From Rhodobiaceae bacterium (GTDB taxonomy: Bacteria > Pseudomonadota > Alphaproteobacteria > Rhizobiales > NORP267), in the NCBI GenBank assembly GCA_020441905.1, contig JAGRLG010000010.1, positions 1-43,416 of the forward strand: 43,416 nt of DNA, given 5' to 3'. A model generated the notes under the pieces. It saw nothing but the letters and a program-made list of their open reading frames with translations. It made no database searches and was not told where the DNA came from. A program made the translations under genes and the position numbers. This document shows positions 38,924 through 43,416 of this stretch, piece after piece; within the stretch, counting starts at the first letter, position 1; the number at the start of each line of letters is the position of its first letter.

Positions 38924-39682
38924 ATGACCGTCGAAATCCTGCCCCAGACCGCCTTTGTGTTCATGCTGATATTCGCCCGGATAGGCACCATGATCATGGT
39001 GTTGCCGGCGCTGGGCGAGCGGGCGATGCCGCGCCGGGTGCGGCTGGTTTTCGCGCTGGCGCTGACGCTGGTGATGTATCCGGTGCTGTCGCTGGCCTTT
39101 GCCGCCCTGCCGCCGGGGCTCTATGCCGCCCTCAAGGCGCTGGTGGCGGAAATCGTCATCGGACTGTTCCTGGGCATTTCGGTGCGCCTGGTGATGAGCG
39201 CGCTTCAGGTGGCGGGCACCACCATCGCGATGCAGACCGGCCTCGGCTTCGCCCAGAATGTCGATCCCACGCAGGGCATCCAGGCGGCGTTGTTCGCCAG
39301 CTTCCTGTCGGTGCTGGCGGTGACGCTGATATTCGTCTCCGACCTGCACCACCTGCTGCTGCGGGCAATCGCCGATTCCTACACCATGTTTCCACCGGGC
39401 AAGGAATTGCCGCTGGGCGATTTCGCCAAGATGGCGGTCGACACCATGGCCGGTTCGTTCCGCCTGGCGGTGCAGATCTCGGCGCCTTTCCTGGTTTTCG
39501 GCCTGATCTTCTATCTCGGCATCGGCGTGCTTTCGCGCCTGATGCCCCAGGTGCAGATCTTCTTCCTCGCCATGCCGATGAATATCCTGGCCGGCTTCCT
39601 GCTGTTCATGGTGCTGCTGGCGACCATCATCACCTGGTTCCTGCAATATTTCGAAGCCCATGTGGCGCAGTTCTTGATCTGA
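38924..39682 (+). CDS. fliR: flagellar type III export protein FliR
   Basis: A 252-residue, highly hydrophobic protein with about six membrane helices. Conserved segments are FARIGTMIMVLPALGERAMP, GLFLGISVRLVMSALQVAGT and GLGFAQNVDPTQGIQAALFA. It completes the FliP-FliQ-FliR gate. flhB follows after 10 bp, so the two are cotranscribed. Confidence 0.97.
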   Translation: MTVEILPQTAFVFMLIFARIGTMIMVLPALGERAMPRRVRLVFALALTLVMYPVLSLAFAALPPGLYAALKALVAEIVIGLFLGISVRLVMSALQVAGTTIAMQTGLGFAQNVDPTQGIQAALFASFLSVLAVTLIFVSDLHHLLLRAIADSYTMFPPGKELPLGDFAKMAVDTMAGSFRLAVQISAPFLVFGLIFYLGIGVLSRLMPQVQIFFLAMPMNILAGFLLFMVLLATIITWFLQYFEAHVAQFLI

Positions 39683-39692
39683 GGGGAAGTCC

Positions 39693-40781
39693 ATGGCGGA
39701 AAATCCCGACGATACCGAGAAGACAGAAGAACCCAGTCAAAAGAAGCTGGATGACGCGCACAAGAAAGGCGACGTCGCCAAGAGCCAGGAGGTCAATAGC
39801 TGGTTCGTGCTGATGGGCACGACGCTGGTCATCGCCATGTTTTCCGGCCCGATCACCGGCGACATTACCGGCGCGATGCAGGTGTTCCTCGCCCAGGCCA
39901 ACGAGATAACCGTCGATTCGGCCAGCATGGTGCGGCTGTTTACCTCCATCGCCATTGCCGTGCTGGCGGCGCTGGGGCTGCCCTTTCTCGTGCTGTGGAT
40001 CTCGGCCGTCGCCGGCAATCTGGTGCAGCACCGCCTGGTGCTTTCGGCCGAGCCGATCAAGCCCAAATTGTCCAAGATCTCGCCCGCCGCCGGGTTCAAG
40101 CGCCTGTTTTCCGCCACCAGCCTGGTCAATTTCGCCAAAGGATTGGTCAAGCTCGGGATCATCGGCTCGGTGATGTTCGCCATCGTCTGGCCGGAGCGCG
40201 GCGGCCTGGCGCTGCTGGTGAGCAGCGATCCGGCGGAGGTGCTGCCGACGGTGCGCATATTGGCGCTGAAGATGCTGATCGGGGTGCTGATGGTTCTGGG
40301 CGTGGTGGCGGTGCTGGATTTCTCCTACCAGCGCTTCACCTGGAACAAGAAGCAGAGAATGACGCTCAAGGAACTGCGCGACGAATACAAGCAGATGGAA
40401 GGCGACCCGGCGGTGCGGGCCAAGATCCGCCAGATCCGCATCGAGCGCGGCCGCAAGCGCATGATGGCCAATGTGCCGCGCGCCTCGGTGGTGATCGCCA
40501 ACCCGACCCACTATGCGGTGGCGCTGCAATATGAGGACGGCATGGCGGCGCCGGTGTGCCTGGCCAAGGGCGTCGACGCGGTGGCGCTGCGCATCCGCGC
40601 CATTGCCGAGGAAAACGCTATTCCGGTGATCGAGAACCCGCCGCTGGCGCGCGCGCTTCATGCCGGGCTGGAAGTGGATGCCGAAATCCCGCCCGAACAC
40701 TATCAGGCGGTGGCCAAGGTCATCTCCTACGTGTTGCAGCAGAAAAAGAAACCGGGGTGGCGGTCGGCAGCGCCCCGTTGA
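39693..40781 (+). CDS. flhB: flagellar export specificity switch FlhB
   Basis: A 362-residue protein. The charged N-terminus (DDTEKTEEPSQKKLDDAHKK) is followed by four membrane helices (about 30-210) and a cytoplasmic C-terminal domain containing the autocleavage motif NPTH at 270-273 (cleavage after Asn270). LAKGVDAVALRIRAIAEENA, then IPVIENPPLARAL, complete the domain. FlhB switches export from rod and hook subunits to filament proteins. It is the last clearly flagellar gene of this run; cckA starts 92 bp later on the same strand with no terminator that I can see. Confidence 0.97.
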   Translation: MAENPDDTEKTEEPSQKKLDDAHKKGDVAKSQEVNSWFVLMGTTLVIAMFSGPITGDITGAMQVFLAQANEITVDSASMVRLFTSIAIAVLAALGLPFLVLWISAVAGNLVQHRLVLSAEPIKPKLSKISPAAGFKRLFSATSLVNFAKGLVKLGIIGSVMFAIVWPERGGLALLVSSDPAEVLPTVRILALKMLIGVLMVLGVVAVLDFSYQRFTWNKKQRMTLKELRDEYKQMEGDPAVRAKIRQIRIERGRKRMMANVPRASVVIANPTHYAVALQYEDGMAAPVCLAKGVDAVALRIRAIAEENAIPVIENPPLARALHAGLEVDAEIPPEHYQAVAKVISYVLQQKKKPGWRSAAPR

Positions 40782-40873
40782 TATTCGCGCCCTGAAGCCC
40801 CATCCTCGCCAGGAGATTCGCTATTGTCCGGGATTCGGGAACCGGGAGCGGGTCAGGCGGGCGGGCGAGCGCG

Positions 40874-43416
40874 ATGACGGAAATCAGATCAGGGCAGCTG
40901 GCGCAGGGACGCGGGCAGGGCGGCGAGCAGCCGGGCAGCCTGGTCTGGCTGATGGTGCTGGCGCTGACGCTGGTGGGGGCGGCGATCGCGTTGTCGGTGA
41001 TCGGGCGCGAGGCCGCAGAACCCTATGTTCTGGGCCTGCTGGCGTTGTTTTCGGTAATCGGGGTGGTGGCCTTGTTCGCGCTGGCAACCGGAGTGATGCG
41101 CGTCGGCGAGCGCTCTGCGGCCAGTGTGGTTTCGGCGGAAATCCTGGGTGCGCTGACCGAAGGCGTGGTGGTAACCGGGCCCGACGAGCGCGTTCTGTTC
41201 GCCAACGAGACCTACCGCCTGATGAGCGGCAGCGAGGGGCGGGCGGTTTCCAGCACGGTGCCGCGCGCCTTTGCCGCCCATCCGGAAGCCAATGATCCTG
41301 TGTTCCGCCTTGCCCAGGCGGCGCGCGAGCGGCGCCAGTGGCACGAGGAATTTCGCGTCGGCCCGGAGGGCGATGAGCCGGAGGCGCGCTGGTACCGGGT
41401 TTCGGTGCAGCCGCTCGATCTGCGCGAGGACGGTTCGCCGAAGGCCAAGTCGCGCGCGATCTGGCGCGTCGCTGACGTGACGCTGGAGCGCCAGCGCCAG
41501 GAAAATATCTTCCAGGAGCTGCAAAACGCCATCGACTATCTTGATCACGCGCCGGCGGGCTTCTTCTCCGCCGACCAGAGCGGCCAGATCCAGTATATGA
41601 ACGCGACGCTGGCGGGGTGGCTCGGCCTCGATCTGACCCAGACGATGGACGGCGCGCTGCGCCTGCGCGATATCGTGGCCGGCAATGCCGCCATGCTGCT
41701 GTCGCAGGCGGCGCCGGTGGCCGGCGAATTGCGCACCGAGGTGCTGGACCTGGATTTGAAGCGGCGCGACGGCACGTCGCTTCCGGTCCGCCTGCTCCAC
41801 GGCGTTTCCTTCGCGCCCGACGGCGCGCCGGGCTATTCGCGCACCCTGGTCATCAACCGCTCGCCGGGCGAGGACGTGGCCGAAACGCTGCGCGCCGCCG
41901 AGGTGCGCTTCGCCCGTCTGTTCAACAATGCGCCGATCGCGATCGCCAGCCTGGCCGGCGATGGCACCATCCTGCGCTGCAATGCCGCCTTCGCCAAGTT
42001 GCAGGCGGGTACGGGGGCGGCCACCGGCGCCAGCGGCGGGCTGGCCAATATGGTGGCCGAGGACGACCGCGCCGCAGTCGAGGCGGCGCTGGCGGCGGCG
42101 GTGGCGGGCAAGAGCGACATCGAGCCGGTCAATGTGGCGGTGCGCGGCGAGGCCTCGCGTTCGTCGCGGCTCTATGTCAATGCCGCCGATGCCGGCGAGG
42201 ACGGCGTGGCGGCGATCGTGTTCGGCATCGACACCACGGCGCAGCGGGCGCTGGAGGCGCAATTCGCCCAGAGCCAGAAGATGCAGGCGGTGGGCCAGCT
42301 GGCCGGCGGGGTGGCCCATGACTTCAACAATGTGCTGACGGCGATCATCGGCTATTCGGACCTGCTGCTGTCCAGCCACCGGCCGACCGATCCGGCCTTC
42401 CAGGACATCATGAACATCAAGAATTCGGCCCACCGCGCCGCCGCGCTGGTGCGCCAGCTGCTGGCCTTCTCGCGGCGCCAGACGCTGCGCCCGGAAGTGC
42501 TGTCGCTGACCGACGCGATTTCCGAATTCACGGTGATGCTGCGCCGCCTCTTGGGCGAAAAGGTCGGACTGACCTTCGAGCACGGCTCGGACCTGTGGCT
42601 GGTCAAGGTCGACCAGGTGCAGCTCGAGCAGGTCATCATCAACCTTGCCGTCAATGCCCGCGACGCCATGCCCGGCGGCGGCCAATTGACCATCGCCACG
42701 CGCAATGTCGAGCCTGGGGAAGCGGCGGGCTTCGGCTATACCGGCATGCCGGCGGCCGAATATGTCATGATCGAGGTCGCCGACACCGGCGAGGGCATGA
42801 GCCCGGAAGTGCTGGAGAAGGTTTTCGAGCCGTTCTTCTCGACCAAGGAGGTGGGCAAGGGCACCGGGCTCGGCCTGTCCACCGTCTATGGCATCATCAA
42901 GCAGACCGGCGGGTTCATCTATCCTGAAAGCGCGCCGGGCAAAGGCACCACCTTCCGTATTTTCCTGCCCCGCCACGTGCCCAGCGAAGCCGAGAAGCTG
43001 GAGCGGGAGAAAAAGCCGGAAGCCAGGCCGGCGGGACCGCCCGCCGATACCACCGGCGTCGGCACGGTGCTGCTGGTGGAGGACGAGGACGCGGTGCGCG
43101 CCTTTGCCGTGCGCGCGCTGGCCTCGCGCGGCTATACCGTGCTCGAAGCCTCGTCCGGCGCCGACGCGCTGGAGGTCATGGACCGCCATGATGGCAAGAT
43201 CGACCTTGTGGTGTCCGACGTGGTGATGCCGGAGATGGACGGGCCGACGCTGCTCAAGGAAATCCGCAAGCGCGGCGTCAAGGTCAGGATCATCTTCATG
43301 TCGGGCTATGCGGAAGATGCCTTCAAGAAGAACCTGGAGAAGGACGAGACTTTCCAGTTTCTGCAAAAGCCCTTCACGCTCAAGGACCTGGCGGCGATCG
43401 TCAAGAAGGTGATCGA
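40874..43416 (+). CDS. cckA: hybrid histidine kinase CckA (3' end beyond the window)
   Basis: The frame is open from the ATG at 40874 to the window edge (847 codons, no stop). Two membrane helices (about 23-43 and 51-74) are followed by PAS-like sensor segments (about 88-450), a HisKA domain with the phospho-acceptor His482 ([20 protein letters not shown]), a HATPase domain (N box at Asn594, DTGEGMS at 637, GTGLGLS at 663) and a receiver domain with phospho-acceptor Asp782 ([12 protein letters not shown]). GGVAHDFNN and the two-helix/PAS/kinase/receiver order are characteristic of CckA, which controls CtrA through ChpT. Only a few residues of the receiver should be missing. Confidence 0.9.
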   Translation, partial: MTEIRSGQLAQGRGQGGEQPGSLVWLMVLALTLVGAAIALSVIGREAAEPYVLGLLALFSVIGVVALFALATGVMRVGERSAASVVSAEILGALTEGVVVTGPDERVLFANETYRLMSGSEGRAVSSTVPRAFAAHPEANDPVFRLAQAARERRQWHEEFRVGPEGDEPEARWYRVSVQPLDLREDGSPKAKSRAIWRVADVTLERQRQENIFQELQNAIDYLDHAPAGFFSADQSGQIQYMNATLAGWLGLDLTQTMDGALRLRDIVAGNAAMLLSQAAPVAGELRTEVLDLDLKRRDGTSLPVRLLHGVSFAPDGAPGYSRTLVINRSPGEDVAETLRAAEVRFARLFNNAPIAIASLAGDGTILRCNAAFAKLQAGTGAATGASGGLANMVAEDDRAAVEAALAAAVAGKSDIEPVNVAVRGEASRSSRLYVNAADAGEDGVAAIVFGIDTTAQRALEAQFAQSQKMQAVGQLAGGVAHDFNNVLTAIIGYSDLLLSSHRPTDPAFQDIMNIKNSAHRAAALVRQLLAFSRRQTLRPEVLSLTDAISEFTVMLRRLLGEKVGLTFEHGSDLWLVKVDQVQLEQVIINLAVNARDAMPGGGQLTIATRNVEPGEAAGFGYTGMPAAEYVMIEVADTGEGMSPEVLEKVFEPFFSTKEVGKGTGLGLSTVYGIIKQTGGFIYPESAPGKGTTFRIFLPRHVPSEAEKLEREKKPEARPAGPPADTTGVGTVLLVEDEDAVRAFAVRALASRGYTVLEASSGADALEVMDRHDGKIDLVVSDVVMPEMDGPTLLKEIRKRGVKVRIIFMSGYAEDAFKKNLEKDETFQFLQKPFTLKDLAAIVKKVI

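Noticed and set aside
40889..43366. A minus-strand open frame of more than 800 codons opposite cckA
   Set aside because: It is the antisense shadow of cckA in GC-rich DNA: its composition is His/Arg/Gly/Ala-rich without domains, while the plus strand has complete kinase and receiver motifs.

Overview
The window is GC-rich bacterial DNA filled almost entirely by a flagellar gene cluster of alphaproteobacterial type. The diagnostic genes are flaF, flbT, fliX and flbY (known from Caulobacter and relatives), a small FlgJ that has only the rod-binding part, four tandem flagellins, and a CckA hybrid kinase. The genus cannot be named from the sequence alone. No rRNA, tRNA, CRISPR, IS element or phage was seen.

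Layout. Positions 1-6963 hold housekeeping or accessory genes: a lipoprotein, a YcjX/YcjF pair, a crotonase-family enzyme, a GGDEF-EAL protein and a MoxR ATPase. Positions 7049-12131 hold the hook and hook-junction genes flgE-flgK-flgL behind a near-perfect sigma-54 promoter. Positions 12331-19551 (minus strand) hold flaF and flbT, four separately promoted and terminated flagellin genes, and a FlaG-like gene. Positions 19811-21872 (minus) hold flgI-flgJ-flbY, divergent from fliX and dksA (22184-23266, plus). A SAM-methyltransferase-like gene (23502-24368) is followed by flgF-flgG-flgA-flgH (27904-24512, minus). fliL-fliM-DUF6468-motE-like-giant TPR protein run on plus (28223-35099). fliO-fliP (minus) and flgB-flgC-fliE-fliQ-fliR-flhB (plus) diverge from one control region at about 37 kb. 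The window ends inside cckA.

Regulation is the most interesting layer. Near matches to the CtrA box TTAA-N7-TTAA lie upstream of all four flagellin genes, fliX, fliO, flgB, the TPR gene and the GGDEF-EAL gene, with a weak one before fliL. Sigma-54 sites (TGGCACG-N4-TTGC type) precede flgE, flgI and flgF. Palindromes of the form GGCA-N5-TGCC, which resemble Caulobacter FlbD ftr sites, lie 45-97 bp upstream of those sigma-54 sites. The same palindrome follows the CtrA boxes of fliO and flgB by 9-10 bp. This reads as a two-tier flagellar hierarchy: CckA-ChpT-CtrA switches on the export and early genes, and FlbD with sigma-54 switches on hook, rod and ring genes while possibly repressing the early promoters. 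flbD, ctrA, chpT, fliF, fliG, fliN, fliI, flhA and motAB are not in the window, so the trans-acting side is inferred.

Less understood parts are the exported TPR protein of about 1,250 residues in the fliL-fliM group, the orphan methyltransferase, the duplicated N-terminal motif of FliM, and a triplicated cUUCGg terminator between the first flagellin gene and flbT.
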